Assembly: GCA_017656235.1 (NCBI GenBank)
Contig: JACDOF010000001.1
Coordinates: forward strand, 434,001-498,000
Length of the DNA stretch: 64,000 nt
Direction: 5' to 3'
DNA from: Brevibacillus sp.
GTDB taxonomy: Bacteria > Bacillota > Bacilli > Brevibacillales > Brevibacillaceae
Shown here one piece after another: positions 53,392 to 62,554 of the stretch. The notes under the pieces are model-generated. The model ran no database searches. It saw nothing but the letters and a program-made list of their open reading frames with translations, and was not told the DNA's origin. The translations under genes and the position numbers were made by a program. Position 1 is the stretch's first letter. Each line of letters opens with the position of its first letter.

Positions 53392-54903
53392 ATGACGGTA
53401 AAAACGGAGGGAACGGACTTAAAATCCGCACGCCCGCAAAAAGCAGCGAAGAAAGACTACAGCGCGTACTTCCAGCCTCCTTCGCTGAAAGACGCGAAAA
53501 AACGGGGGAAGGAAGAGGTCAAGGTCCACTACGATTTTTCCATCCCGGAAGAGATGAAGGAAATCGGCCGGGGGAAACACTTCCTGATCAACACGTACGG
53601 CTGTCAAATGAACGAGCACGACAGCGAAACGATGGCCGGGATTTTGCGCCAGATGGGCTTTACGCGGACCGATGATGAACTGGAAGCAGACGTCATCCTG
53701 TTTAACACCTGTGCAATCCGGGAGAACGCTGAAGATAAGGTGTTTGGCGAATTGGGCCACATGAAATCTATCAAGCGGAACAACCCCAACCTGATTCTCG
53801 GGGTATGCGGATGCATGTCCCAGGAGGAAGCGGTGGTCAACAAGATCCTTTCCAAGTACCAGCACGTTGATCTGATTTTCGGAACGCACAACATTCACCG
53901 TCTGCCGGTTCTTTTGCGTGATGCGATGTTCAGCAAGGAGATGGTGGTGGAAGTCTGGTCCAAGGAAGGCGATATTATTGAAAACATGCCCAAGCTGCGC
54001 GAAGGGAACATCAAGGCTTGGGTAAACATCATGTACGGGTGCGACAAGTTTTGTACCTACTGCATCGTACCGTACACGCGCGGCAAGGAGCGCAGCCGCC
54101 GTCCTGAAGATGTGATTGCCGAGGTTCGCGACCTGGCCCGCCAAGGCTACAAGGAGATTACCCTTCTCGGCCAAAACGTGAACGCATACGGAAAAGACCT
54201 GGAGGATATCTCCTATGGATTGGGCGATCTGATGGATGAGATCCGAAAAATCGACATACCGCGCATTCGCTTTACGACCAGCCATCCGCGCGATTTTGAC
54301 GACCGTCTGATCGAAGTGCTGGCCAAGGGCGGCAATCTGGTGGAGCATATCCATCTGCCGGTTCAGTCAGGAAGTTCGGAAGTGCTGAAAAAGATGGCCC
54401 GCAAGTATACACGGGAACAGTATCTGGAGTTGGTCCGCAAGATCAAGGCGGCAATTCCGGGAGTGGTTCTCACGACCGACATCATCGTAGGCTTCCCTGG
54501 TGAGACAGAAGAACAGTTCCAGGAGACGCTCTCGCTGGTGGAAGAAGTTGGCTACGATTCCGCCTACACGTTTATCTACTCTCCACGGGAAGGCACACCG
54601 GCCGCCGGCATGGAAGACAACGTGCCGATGGAAGTGAAAAAAGAAAGGCTGCAGCGTTTGATGGATTTGCAAAACCGCATCAGCCTTGAGAAAAATCTCG
54701 CACTCGAAGGGCAGGTTCTGGAAGTGCTGGTTGAAGGGGAAAGCAAAACCAATCCTGATGTGCTCTCCGGTCGGACGCGTACCAATAAATTGGTTCATTT
54801 CGTTGGCGACAAGTCGCTGATTGGTCAATTTGTACATGTCCGCGTTACGGAAGCGAAAACGTGGACCCTTCGCGGGGAAATCGCCACAACAATAGGGGTG
54901 TGA
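53392..54903 (+). CDS. miaB: tRNA-2-methylthio-N6-dimethylallyladenosine synthase
   Basis: 503 residues. It methylthiolates i6A37 of tRNA; MiaA, encoded at the end of the window, makes i6A. The Bacillus-type N-terminal extension is ~65 residues. UPF0004 cysteines are in [20 protein letters not shown] and [10 protein letters not shown]. The radical-SAM CxxxCxxC lies in [12 protein letters not shown] near residue 225. The TRAM domain is at the end. GAGGTGA precedes the ATG. In one operon with ricA. Confidence 0.95.
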   Translation: MTVKTEGTDLKSARPQKAAKKDYSAYFQPPSLKDAKKRGKEEVKVHYDFSIPEEMKEIGRGKHFLINTYGCQMNEHDSETMAGILRQMGFTRTDDELEADVILFNTCAIRENAEDKVFGELGHMKSIKRNNPNLILGVCGCMSQEEAVVNKILSKYQHVDLIFGTHNIHRLPVLLRDAMFSKEMVVEVWSKEGDIIENMPKLREGNIKAWVNIMYGCDKFCTYCIVPYTRGKERSRRPEDVIAEVRDLARQGYKEITLLGQNVNAYGKDLEDISYGLGDLMDEIRKIDIPRIRFTTSHPRDFDDRLIEVLAKGGNLVEHIHLPVQSGSSEVLKKMARKYTREQYLELVRKIKAAIPGVVLTTDIIVGFPGETEEQFQETLSLVEEVGYDSAYTFIYSPREGTPAAGMEDNVPMEVKKERLQRLMDLQNRISLEKNLALEGQVLEVLVEGESKTNPDVLSGRTRTNKLVHFVGDKSLIGQFVHVRVTEAKTWTLRGEIATTIGV

Positions 54904-54907
54904 GAAG

Positions 54908-55339
54908 ATGAGTCAAACATTGATTACGCACAAGGAGATTCTTGAAAAAGCACGGGAGCTTGCCGGCATGATTGCCCGTACGAAGGAAGTGGATTTCTAC
55001 AAACGAGCCGAGCAGCAGATCAAGCACAACGAACGGGTTCAGGAGATGATCGAGGAACTGAAGAAAAAACAGAAGCAAATGGTCATGTTTGAATCCATGA
55101 ACAGGATGGATCTGGCCAAAAAAGTGGAACAGGAGTATAACCAGCTGCATGAGGAATTGGACAGTATTCCCATTGTGGCTGAGTTTAAACAGTCCCAAGT
55201 GGACGTGAACGATCTGTTGCAAATGGTTACCAATGTGATAGCCAATACCGTGTCCGAGCGGATCATTCTTGACACCGGCGGAAATCCGTTGACGGGTGAA
55301 ACGGGTGGCGGCCCCAAACGAACAGGCGGTTGTCGTTAA
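54908..55339 (+). CDS. ricA: YlbF/YmcA family protein RicA
   Basis: 143 residues, helical, YlbF/YmcA family (EILEKARELAGMIARTKEVDFYKRAEQQIKHNERVQ). In B. subtilis RicA (YmcA) with RicF and RicT forms an Fe-S complex that steers RNase Y processing and speeds Spo0A phosphorylation. One C-terminal cysteine is present (TGGCR). Starts 4 bases after miaB, same order as in Bacillus (miaB-ricA-cotE). Confidence 0.9.
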   Translation: MSQTLITHKEILEKARELAGMIARTKEVDFYKRAEQQIKHNERVQEMIEELKKKQKQMVMFESMNRMDLAKKVEQEYNQLHEELDSIPIVAEFKQSQVDVNDLLQMVTNVIANTVSERIILDTGGNPLTGETGGGPKRTGGCR

Positions 55340-55375
55340 ACAACCACTTCAGCGTAAAACAAAAGTGTTTTGATT

Positions 55376-55640
55376 AGGAGAGCGGCCATTTTCCTTTCCT
55401 CACTCCGTTGCCAACCACAAATGAAGCTGGACTGTCCTCTTCGCCATCCTGAAGCGGGCAGGCGCAAAAAGCAGCATTGCTGCGTCGTTTTTCAAAGTTG
55501 CGCCGGCACGGCCCCGCTTCGGGATGGCTCCGATAGGTTGGTTGGCAAAGTCGTTCGTGCGGAAAATGGCCGCTCTCCTCTTACACTACACATCGGCAGC
55601 GGGACGTCGTTTTGACGCTGCCTCTGCGGTTCGTCGGGGG
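55376..55640 (+). repeat. Dispersed fold-back repeat with 204-base nested hairpin
   Basis: Nested stems: AGGAGAGCGGCCATTTTCC (55376-55394) with 55561-55579 (19 bases perfect); TTGCCAACCA (55408-55417) with 55539-55548; a 16-base stem 55443-55458 with 55513-55528 (one G-T pair); GGCGCAA (55461-55467) with 55498-55504; tip GCAGC-att-GCTGC. Segments GGTTGGCAAAGTCGTTCG and AGCGGGACGTCGTTTTG match the 40-kb and 50-kb copies. The 460-base ricA-cotE gap holds this element and the cotE promoter. Confidence 0.85.
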
Positions 55641-55741
55641 CCGGCGTTTCCATTCCCCTGATGCTCTGCCGGCACTGACAGCGTACAAAGGGAGAAGGCG
55701 AGGGTCGTCATGTTTTTCCCGAACAGTACCTGCATTTGTTG

Positions 55742-55770
55742 CACCCTAGACGAATGACCTGCATACAAAT
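55742..55770 (+). promoter_or_regulatory. Mother-cell (SigE/SigK-like) promoter of cotE
   Basis: CACC (55742-55745), 16 bases, CATACAAAT (55762-55770). This fits SigK (AC ... CATAnnnTA) and the SigE -10 (CATACANT) approximately. B. subtilis cotE uses both sigma factors. 33 bases upstream of cotE. Confidence 0.55.
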
Positions 55771-55802
55771 GTACAGAAACGTTGTATGGAGGAGGGAACG
55801 AA

Positions 55803-56360
55803 ATGTCGGGTACAGACAAAGATCTGCAGTGCCGGGAACTCATCGCAAAAGCCGTATGTGGCAAAGGACATAAATTCTCCCAGACGACGCATACCATATT
55901 GCCATCACATACACCTTCGACCATCCTTGGATGCTGGGTCGCCAATAACAGTTTTCTAGCCGAAAAAGTAGGTGAGGCGATTGAAATTACTGGTACGTAC
56001 GACATCAACTTGTGGTACTCATTTGCTGACAACACGCAAACCGAAGTAAAGAAGGAAACCGTAACTTATTCCGAACTGGTACCCCTGTCCTTCTTTGACA
56101 GCAACTGCCGCGGCGACCTGGAGATCATCGCCCATGCCGTCGAGCAGCCCAAGTGCGTCAAAGCAGAAATTTCCGGGGGCGGAACAGTGACGGTTCGCGT
56201 TGAAAAAGAGTTTGCGGTTGAGGTGATCGGCGAAACCAAGGTATGCGTCGTCGTTTGTGCGGGTGGGTGCGATGACAAGGATTTTGACGGCGGCTTTGAC
56301 GAGACAAGCGACGAGTTTGACGATTTTGAGTCGTCCGATCTATTTGACGAGTTGGACTGA
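55803..56360 (+). CDS. cotE: Outer spore coat morphogenetic protein CotE
   Basis: 185 residues from ATG 55803 (GGAGGAGGGAACG). CotE assembles the outer spore coat in the mother cell. Family N-terminus (CRELIAKAVCGKGHKFSQTTHTI), TILGCWVANN and DINLWYSFADNTQTEV are present, and the strongly acidic Asp/Glu/Phe-rich C-terminus (~155-185) is typical. The frame upstream to 55782 has no ribosome site. Confidence 0.95.
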   Translation: MSGTDKDLQCRELIAKAVCGKGHKFSQTTHTILPSHTPSTILGCWVANNSFLAEKVGEAIEITGTYDINLWYSFADNTQTEVKKETVTYSELVPLSFFDSNCRGDLEIIAHAVEQPKCVKAEISGGGTVTVRVEKEFAVEVIGETKVCVVVCAGGCDDKDFDGGFDETSDEFDDFESSDLFDELD

Positions 56361-56362
56361 TG

Positions 56363-56390
56363 GAGAGGGGATGGTAACTCCTCTCTTTTT
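56363..56390 (+). terminator. Terminator after cotE
   Basis: GAGAGGGG (56363-56370) with CTCCTCTC (56378-56385), then TTTTT. Confidence 0.82.
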
Positions 56391-56505
56391 CTATGGACGT
56401 GACCAGGCGAAAAACAGCTGCCGACCTGCCCCGGCTGCTCACCACGCCCTGAGACCGTGCATAGGCTGTAGCACACAGCTTGCGTAATGAGACAGGGGGG
56501 ACGAG

Positions 56506-57879
56506 ATGAGAGAGACTTCCGTTCCTTGGGAGTTGTGTCCGCTGGAAGGGGCAGGAGAAAAACACGTAGTCGAAGGGGCGCGAAATGCGCCGCGTGCAGT
56601 TGCTCTCTGTCAACAGTATATGCGCATGCTTTCCATTTTACGAATCAACGGTATCCCGATTCTGCCAATCGAGCGCCAGAATCCGCAGCGGGCTCATAAA
56701 GCAGCGCCATCACGCCGCTACCGGGTACAATTGTATCAACATCACGTGCTATGTCTGTTGCAGGCAAACGTCCATTCGGTGTGGCTGCATCAGCAGGTGG
56801 AAAGGAGTGAACGCGTACACTTCACGGATATCACTGAACTGCCGGAAGAACCGGAACACAAACGGGTCAAACAGCTTGCCGTACGGAGCTTGTACGCGCT
56901 GGGCCTGGATAGTGGCGTTGTTAGTCTCGGGGCTCATTCTCCTAACCGGATATACGTGCTGGATGTTGAGCCCGCTCCGACTGCTGAAGAAAAAGGGAGC
57001 CCATACGGTTATCAGAAGGTCGTCGAACACTTTCGTCAGCTAAAGGCGGATCAGGAAAAGCGACAAAACGACATTTGGCTGGGAGCAGATCCTGAGTTCG
57101 CCCTGCGCGATGTTGCGGGCAATCTGGGGGTTGCCTCCAGATTTTTGCCGAAGCGCGGGACGGTTGGCTGCGACGCGGCGCGACTGCGGACCACACCGTA
57201 CTCCCAAGAACTGCCGCTGGTCGAATTGCGGCCGCAGCCTTCTCCTGATCCCGATCTCCTGTTCGTGAACATGTACCGCGCTTTACGGCGGGCTGCAGAC
57301 AAGATCACCGATCGCACCCTGGAGTGGATCGCCGGCGGCATGCCTTTTCCAGGGTATCCGATCGGAGGCCATCTGCACTTTAGCGGTGTACCGTTATCCT
57401 TTTCACTGATACGGGCGCTTGACACCTATCTCACTCTGCCCCTGGCCCTGGTTGAAGATGAAGGATGCCGAAAGCGGCGGCCCCGATACGGTTTTCTTGG
57501 TGACTTTCGCCCACAGCCGCACGGTGGTTTCGAATACCGCACTCCCCCTAGCTGGTTGGTGACGCCGACCATCACCAGGGGTGTATTCTCACTGGCGAAG
57601 CTGATCGCCCAGAGTTATCCCATGCTGACGCAGCAGCCGCTGGCTGCCCCGGCCATACAGCGGGCCTACTACGATGGTGTGACATCGCGCCTTTATGGTA
57701 TTGTAAAGGGGTTGTATGCGGAATTGCGTGAGCTGCCGCTGTATGGCCGTTATCGCCATGCGATCGAACCGCTGTTTGCCTATTTGTTGTCAGAAACCGT
57801 GTGGCCGGCAGATGCCGATTTTCGTCCAGCGTGGTCATTGGCTTCTTCACTACAACAAAGGCATGCCGGCGTGTTATAA
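56506..57879 (+). CDS. Putative amidoligase (COOH-NH2 ligase) family protein
   Basis: 457 residues. The C-terminal half (from ~190) shows glutamine-synthetase-superfamily amidoligase features: WLGADPEFAL near 195, LVELRPQPSPDPD, GGHLHFSG near 290, and GFEYRTPPSWLVTP. This matches the phage phiEco32-like COOH-NH2 ligase group. The N-terminal ~185 residues are a less conserved domain without a known motif. GGGGGGACGAG precedes the ATG. Placed between cotE and mutS, an insertion relative to B. subtilis; the last codon overlaps an ATG upstream of mutS. Substrate unknown. Confidence 0.75.
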   Translation: MRETSVPWELCPLEGAGEKHVVEGARNAPRAVALCQQYMRMLSILRINGIPILPIERQNPQRAHKAAPSRRYRVQLYQHHVLCLLQANVHSVWLHQQVERSERVHFTDITELPEEPEHKRVKQLAVRSLYALGLDSGVVSLGAHSPNRIYVLDVEPAPTAEEKGSPYGYQKVVEHFRQLKADQEKRQNDIWLGADPEFALRDVAGNLGVASRFLPKRGTVGCDAARLRTTPYSQELPLVELRPQPSPDPDLLFVNMYRALRRAADKITDRTLEWIAGGMPFPGYPIGGHLHFSGVPLSFSLIRALDTYLTLPLALVEDEGCRKRRPRYGFLGDFRPQPHGGFEYRTPPSWLVTPTITRGVFSLAKLIAQSYPMLTQQPLAAPAIQRAYYDGVTSRLYGIVKGLYAELRELPLYGRYRHAIEPLFAYLLSETVWPADADFRPAWSLASSLQQRHAGVL

Positions 57880-57917
57880 TGAAGGACGAGATTTTGACCC
57901 GTAGGAGCCAAGAAGTG

Positions 57918-60554
57918 ATGGAACAATATACGCCGATGATCCAACAGTATCTGGCTATCAAAAAAGAATATCCGGATACGTTCCTGTTTTTTCGCCTGGG
58001 CGACTTTTACGAGTTGTTTTTTGAAGATGCCGTCAAGGCTTCCCGTGAACTGGAGATTACCTTGACGGGGCGGGACGGGGGAACAGCCGAGCGCATCCCG
58101 ATGTGCGGCGTTCCCCATCACTCTGCCGATAACTACATCGCCGAACTGGTCAAAAAAGGCTATAAAGTAGCCATATGTGAACAGGTGGAGGATCCAAAAA
58201 CAGCAAAAGGCGTCGTTCGCCGGGAAGTGACGCGCGTGATTACTCCGGGTACGATGATGGAAGACAAGTTTCTGGCTGCGAAAGAGAACAACTATCTGGT
58301 TTCGATCGCAGCTGCCGCTGATAGACACGGCATTGCGGCTTGTGACATCAGTACCGGCGAACTGAACGTCACCTCACTGTCCGCATCCGGCGATGCCGGG
58401 CTGGAAGAAGCAATGCAGTACAGACCCAGTGAAGTAATCCTCTGCGGCACATTTCCGGAAGGTTACGGTGAGGGGCATACGGTAACGGTCATTCCTGCTG
58501 AAGAGCTGGACTCAGAGCTGGCCGGCCGTCATTTCCCCGAACAGGTGGGACAGCTGGATCAGGCCATGCGGCTTGCTGTCAATGCCCTGCTTACGTACAT
58601 AACCAGGACGCAGAAGCGCACCCTGAGCCACCTGCGCCGTCTGCGGCGATACGAAGCGAAACAGTTTTTGCAGATTGATCCGTTTTCCCGCCGCAATCTG
58701 GAGTTGACCGAGACGATCCGCGACAAGCAAAAAAAGGGGTCACTTCTTTGGCTGTTGGACAGGACGGAGACGGCGATGGGGGGGCGCATGCTTCGCCGCT
58801 GGATTGAGCGTCCGCTTATGGATCAGGCCCGGATCAACGAACGCTTGCAGGTAGTGGAACAGTTAAAAGAAGATCTGCTTTTGCGTTCCGACATCCGCGA
58901 ATCGCTGCATCAGGTGTATGACCTGGAACGACTGGCCGGACGAATTGCTTATGGCAGCGCAAATGGACGAGATCTGCTTCAGCTGCGTCATTCCCTGGAA
59001 GCGATTCCTGCTTTGAAGGACAGGCTGTTACAAAGCGGTTCCCCCGAGCTGGTCCGGCTGACAGAAGGCATGGATGAATGTGCCGATGTGGCTGACCTTT
59101 TGCGACGCTCGCTGGTGGACGACCCTCCGGCAACGATCCGCGAAGGGGGCTTGATCCGCAGCGGTTATGACGAATACCTGGACAAGCTGCGGGAAGCGAG
59201 CCGTGACGGGAAGAACTGGATTGCTCAACTGGAGCAGGCAGAGCGTGAAGCAACAGGCATTCGCTCGCTAAAGGTCGGCTTCAACAAAGTGTTTGGTTAT
59301 TATCTGGAGGTGTCACGGGCCAACCTGTCGCTGGTACCGGAGGGGCGATACGAGCGAAAACAGACTTTGGCCAATGCGGAACGCTTCATTACCCCCGAAT
59401 TGAAAGAAAAAGAAGCGTTGATTCTGGAAGCGGAAGAGAAAATGGTGGAGCTGGAGTATCAATTGTTCGTCCAGATCCGCAGCGAGGTGGCCAATCACAT
59501 TCCGCGCATTCAGACACTGGCCGAACAGGTGGCGGCTGTGGACGTGCTTCAGGCATTTGCAACTGTCAGCGATGAGCGGCGGTTTGTACGGCCGGAGCTG
59601 TCTGACGATGGAGAATTCATCATTCGTGACGGCCGTCATGCCGTGGTGGAGGCCGTGCTGGACAAGGAGGCGTATGTCTCCAATGATGTGCACCTGAATC
59701 ATGAAGATCGGCAGATCCTGTTAATTACGGGGCCAAACATGGCCGGCAAAAGCACCTATATGCGGCAGATTGCGCTGATCGCGGTAATGGCTCAGATCGG
59801 CTGCTTTGTCCCGGCCAGTTATGCCCGTCTGTCCCTTGTCGACCAAATCTTTACAAGGATCGGTGCCGCTGACGATTTGGTTGGCGGGCACAGCACATTC
59901 ATGGTGGAAATGCTGGAGACAAAACATGCACTGGTAAAGGCAACACCGCGCAGTTTGATCCTGCTTGATGAAATCGGGCGCGGTACGTCCACGTACGACG
60001 GAATGGCTCTGGCCCAAGCGGTGATTGAGTACATCCACGAAAAAGTGGGAGCCAAGACGCTGTTCTCCACCCATTATCACGAGCTGACCGCGTTGGAAGA
60101 GAAACTGCCGCGGCTGGTCAACGTCAACGCCCGCTGCGAGGAACGGGATGGGAAGCTGCTGTTCTTGCACAAGATTGAACCGGGGCGAGCGGACAAGAGT
60201 TACGGAATCCACGTCGCCGAACTGGCGGAGCTGCCAGACGAGGTCATCCGCCGCGCCCGCCAGATTTTGCAGGAGCTGGAGGCAAAACAGTGCCATCCCC
60301 AACAGGAGCAGTTGAGCCTTGACCTGTTTTTGGGTGAGACAGCGGCAGCCGCGGCGAAAGAGGCAGGGCGAAGCGTTGATACGCGTGATCATGTACCCCC
60401 TTCAGCCACCACTGCTACATCCAAAATGAGCCCGGCCGTTACCGGGCAGGACCGGGCTGTCATCGACGAACTGCTGGAGATGGACCTGGATCGGTTGACA
60501 CCAATTGAGGCCCTGGTGAAACTTTCCGAGTGGAAGCACCGTTTAAAGAAATAA
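57918..60554 (+). CDS. mutS: DNA mismatch repair protein MutS
   Basis: 878 residues from ATG 57918, which follows AGGAG by 10 bases and gives MEQYTPMIQQYL, the usual family N-terminus. ATG 57879 and the frame from 57801 lie inside or at the end of the amidoligase gene and lack a ribosome site. Mismatch-recognition Phe-x-Glu is in GDFYELF (near residue 29). Walker A GPNMAGKS is near 604, with Walker B LILLDEIGRGTST. The C-terminal tail after ~800 is long and polar. It recognises mismatches and recruits MutL. Confidence 0.97.
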   Translation: MEQYTPMIQQYLAIKKEYPDTFLFFRLGDFYELFFEDAVKASRELEITLTGRDGGTAERIPMCGVPHHSADNYIAELVKKGYKVAICEQVEDPKTAKGVVRREVTRVITPGTMMEDKFLAAKENNYLVSIAAAADRHGIAACDISTGELNVTSLSASGDAGLEEAMQYRPSEVILCGTFPEGYGEGHTVTVIPAEELDSELAGRHFPEQVGQLDQAMRLAVNALLTYITRTQKRTLSHLRRLRRYEAKQFLQIDPFSRRNLELTETIRDKQKKGSLLWLLDRTETAMGGRMLRRWIERPLMDQARINERLQVVEQLKEDLLLRSDIRESLHQVYDLERLAGRIAYGSANGRDLLQLRHSLEAIPALKDRLLQSGSPELVRLTEGMDECADVADLLRRSLVDDPPATIREGGLIRSGYDEYLDKLREASRDGKNWIAQLEQAEREATGIRSLKVGFNKVFGYYLEVSRANLSLVPEGRYERKQTLANAERFITPELKEKEALILEAEEKMVELEYQLFVQIRSEVANHIPRIQTLAEQVAAVDVLQAFATVSDERRFVRPELSDDGEFIIRDGRHAVVEAVLDKEAYVSNDVHLNHEDRQILLITGPNMAGKSTYMRQIALIAVMAQIGCFVPASYARLSLVDQIFTRIGAADDLVGGHSTFMVEMLETKHALVKATPRSLILLDEIGRGTSTYDGMALAQAVIEYIHEKVGAKTLFSTHYHELTALEEKLPRLVNVNARCEERDGKLLFLHKIEPGRADKSYGIHVAELAELPDEVIRRARQILQELEAKQCHPQQEQLSLDLFLGETAAAAAKEAGRSVDTRDHVPPSATTATSKMSPAVTGQDRAVIDELLEMDLDRLTPIEALVKLSEWKHRLKK

Positions 60555-60587
60555 CCGGCATTGGCCGGATAGAGAGGAGCGGGTGTA

Positions 60588-62552
60588 ATGGGGATCATTC
60601 GCGTAATGGACAGCCAGCTCAGCAATATGATTGCAGCGGGAGAAGTGGTGGAACGGCCTGCTTCAGTCGTCAAGGAATTGGTGGAAAACGCGATTGACGC
60701 CGGAGCCCGCCGGATTGATGTGGAAATCGAAGAAGGGGGGATCCACTCGATCCGTATCGCAGACGACGGCTGCGGGATGGATCGGGAGGATTGCATGCGG
60801 GCATTTGAACGACATGCGACGAGCAAGATCGGGAGTACCCGCGATTTGTTCCACATTCGGACGCTCGGCTTTCGCGGCGAAGCGCTCCCCAGTATCGCCT
60901 CTGTCGCACGTGTTGAACTGCGCAGCAGCCTTTCCAGCAGCCAGGTGGGGACAAGGGTTGTCGTCGAAGGCGGCAGCATCACGGAAGTGGCTGACGCCGC
61001 AGGCGGAAAAGGCACGGAAATCCTAGTCCGCGATTTGTTTTACAATACGCCGGCCCGTTTAAAATACCTGAAATCGATCTCAACGGAAGTAAGCCACATC
61101 ACCGATTTCATGAACCGGTTGGCTCTGGCCAAAGCAGAGATTGCCTTTACGCTTACCCACAATGGCAAAACGATCCTGCAGACCAGTGGAGATGGAAAAC
61201 TGCTGCACGTCATTGCCTCCATCTACGGGGTACAGGTGGCAAAACGGATGCTCCCCGTTTCGGGAGAGTCCCTTGACTTTCGCTGGAGCGGTTTCTTGTC
61301 TACCACGGAAGTAACCCGTGCCAGCCGCTCTTACATTACCCTATTGGTCAACGGCCGTTACATCAAAAGTTATCCGCTGAACAACGCGGTAATGCGCGGC
61401 TACCATACACTCCTGCCGATTGGCCGCTATCCGATCGTTGTGCTGCATGTAGAGATGGACCCGTCCCTTGTTGACGTAAACGTGCATCCTGCCAAGCTGG
61501 AGGTGCGCTTCAGCAAGGAGCAGGAACTGTGTGAACAGCTTGAGCAGTCGGTTCGCACCACGCTGAGAGAAAAGCTGTCAATCGTGCAGCCGCTTCGGAT
61601 GGACAACCGCGGAAAGCGGCAGACAGAATCGGTCAAGCAGCCGCAGTTTTCGTTCAGCCAGATCTACCAGACGCAAGCTCGTCCGATGGGAGTGGGGGCG
61701 GCGCGGATTCGTGAAGCGCTCCCGCAGCCGCAGAAGGCGGAAGAACCAAACAGGGGAGAGAAACAGCCAGACACCGGGTCCAGCCAGACCGCCGACGATT
61801 CCGGCTCGACTCCCTTTTCCGCCGCACCATCCGGGACTTCTGGACAGAAAAGACAGGGTGCTCCGGGGAACGATGCAATTGACCAAGGGAACAAGGCATC
61901 GCAGGTACATCTTGACACCTGGGATGAGCCGGAAGCCCGGGAGGCAGATGAAGAGCATTCCCCCGTACCTGAGCTGTATCCCGTAGGGCAGGTACACGGG
62001 ACTTACATTGTTGCCCAAAACGAAACGGGCATGTATCTCATCGATCAACATGCAGCCCAGGAGCGCATCTTCTACGAGTATTTTATGAGCAAACTTCGTC
62101 AGGAGAATACAGCCAGTCAGATGCTGCTGTTCCCGCATACAGTCGAGTGTTCCGCCGGCGAGGAGGCGCTGCTTCAACAACACCTGCCGCTGCTTCAATC
62201 ATTTGGTTTGGAGATCGAATGGTTTGGGAATCGAACGTTTCTCGTTCGTGCTCATCCCCACTGGTTTCCGGCGGGAAGTGAAGTGGAGGTTATCGATGAG
62301 TTAATCTCGTTTGTGCTGGCGGCAGCGGAAAAGGGTACGCCCGACATGAGTGAACTGCGGGAAAAGGCAGCGATTATGATGTCCTGCAAAGCGGCCATCA
62401 AAGCGAATCGTTATCTCAACCGGCAGGAGATGGAAGCGCTGCTTGCCAGTTTGCGTTCCACCAGCAGTCCGTTTACCTGCCCCCACGGCAGGCCGATTAT
62501 CATCCACTTTACGTCCTATGAGTTGGAGAAAATGTTTAAGCGAGTGATGTAA
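60588..62552 (+). CDS. mutL: DNA mismatch repair protein MutL (endonuclease type)
   Basis: 654 residues. N-terminal GHKL ATPase (VVKELVENAIDAG, ADDGCGM, GFRGEALPSIASV). A polar, Pro/Ser/Gln-rich linker spans ~340-465. The C-terminal domain has the nuclease motif DQHAxxExxxxE (DQHAAQERIFYEY near residue 485), plus MSCKAAIKAN and CPHGRP metal-site motifs. It is therefore the nicking type found in bacteria without MutH. GAGGAG precedes the ATG. Only 33 bases from mutS. Confidence 0.96.
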   Translation: MGIIRVMDSQLSNMIAAGEVVERPASVVKELVENAIDAGARRIDVEIEEGGIHSIRIADDGCGMDREDCMRAFERHATSKIGSTRDLFHIRTLGFRGEALPSIASVARVELRSSLSSSQVGTRVVVEGGSITEVADAAGGKGTEILVRDLFYNTPARLKYLKSISTEVSHITDFMNRLALAKAEIAFTLTHNGKTILQTSGDGKLLHVIASIYGVQVAKRMLPVSGESLDFRWSGFLSTTEVTRASRSYITLLVNGRYIKSYPLNNAVMRGYHTLLPIGRYPIVVLHVEMDPSLVDVNVHPAKLEVRFSKEQELCEQLEQSVRTTLREKLSIVQPLRMDNRGKRQTESVKQPQFSFSQIYQTQARPMGVGAARIREALPQPQKAEEPNRGEKQPDTGSSQTADDSGSTPFSAAPSGTSGQKRQGAPGNDAIDQGNKASQVHLDTWDEPEAREADEEHSPVPELYPVGQVHGTYIVAQNETGMYLIDQHAAQERIFYEYFMSKLRQENTASQMLLFPHTVECSAGEEALLQQHLPLLQSFGLEIEWFGNRTFLVRAHPHWFPAGSEVEVIDELISFVLAAAEKGTPDMSELREKAAIMMSCKAAIKANRYLNRQEMEALLASLRSTSSPFTCPHGRPIIIHFTSYELEKMFKRVM

Positions 62553-62554
62553 AG

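Larger units (their letters stand above)
52991..53393. other. A/T-rich divergent intergenic region lrgA-miaB
   Basis: About 400 bases, clearly richer in A/T than the genes around it. It must hold the lrgA promoter (leftward) and the miaB promoter (rightward). I see a terminator at 53294-53316 and a -10 at 53338, and no ORF or repeat copy. Confidence 0.6.

Noticed and set aside
57845-57880. TATAAT at 57875-57880 as an internal mutS promoter.
   Set aside because: No acceptable -35 at 16-18 bases; the hexamer overlaps the amidoligase stop and a possible ATG.
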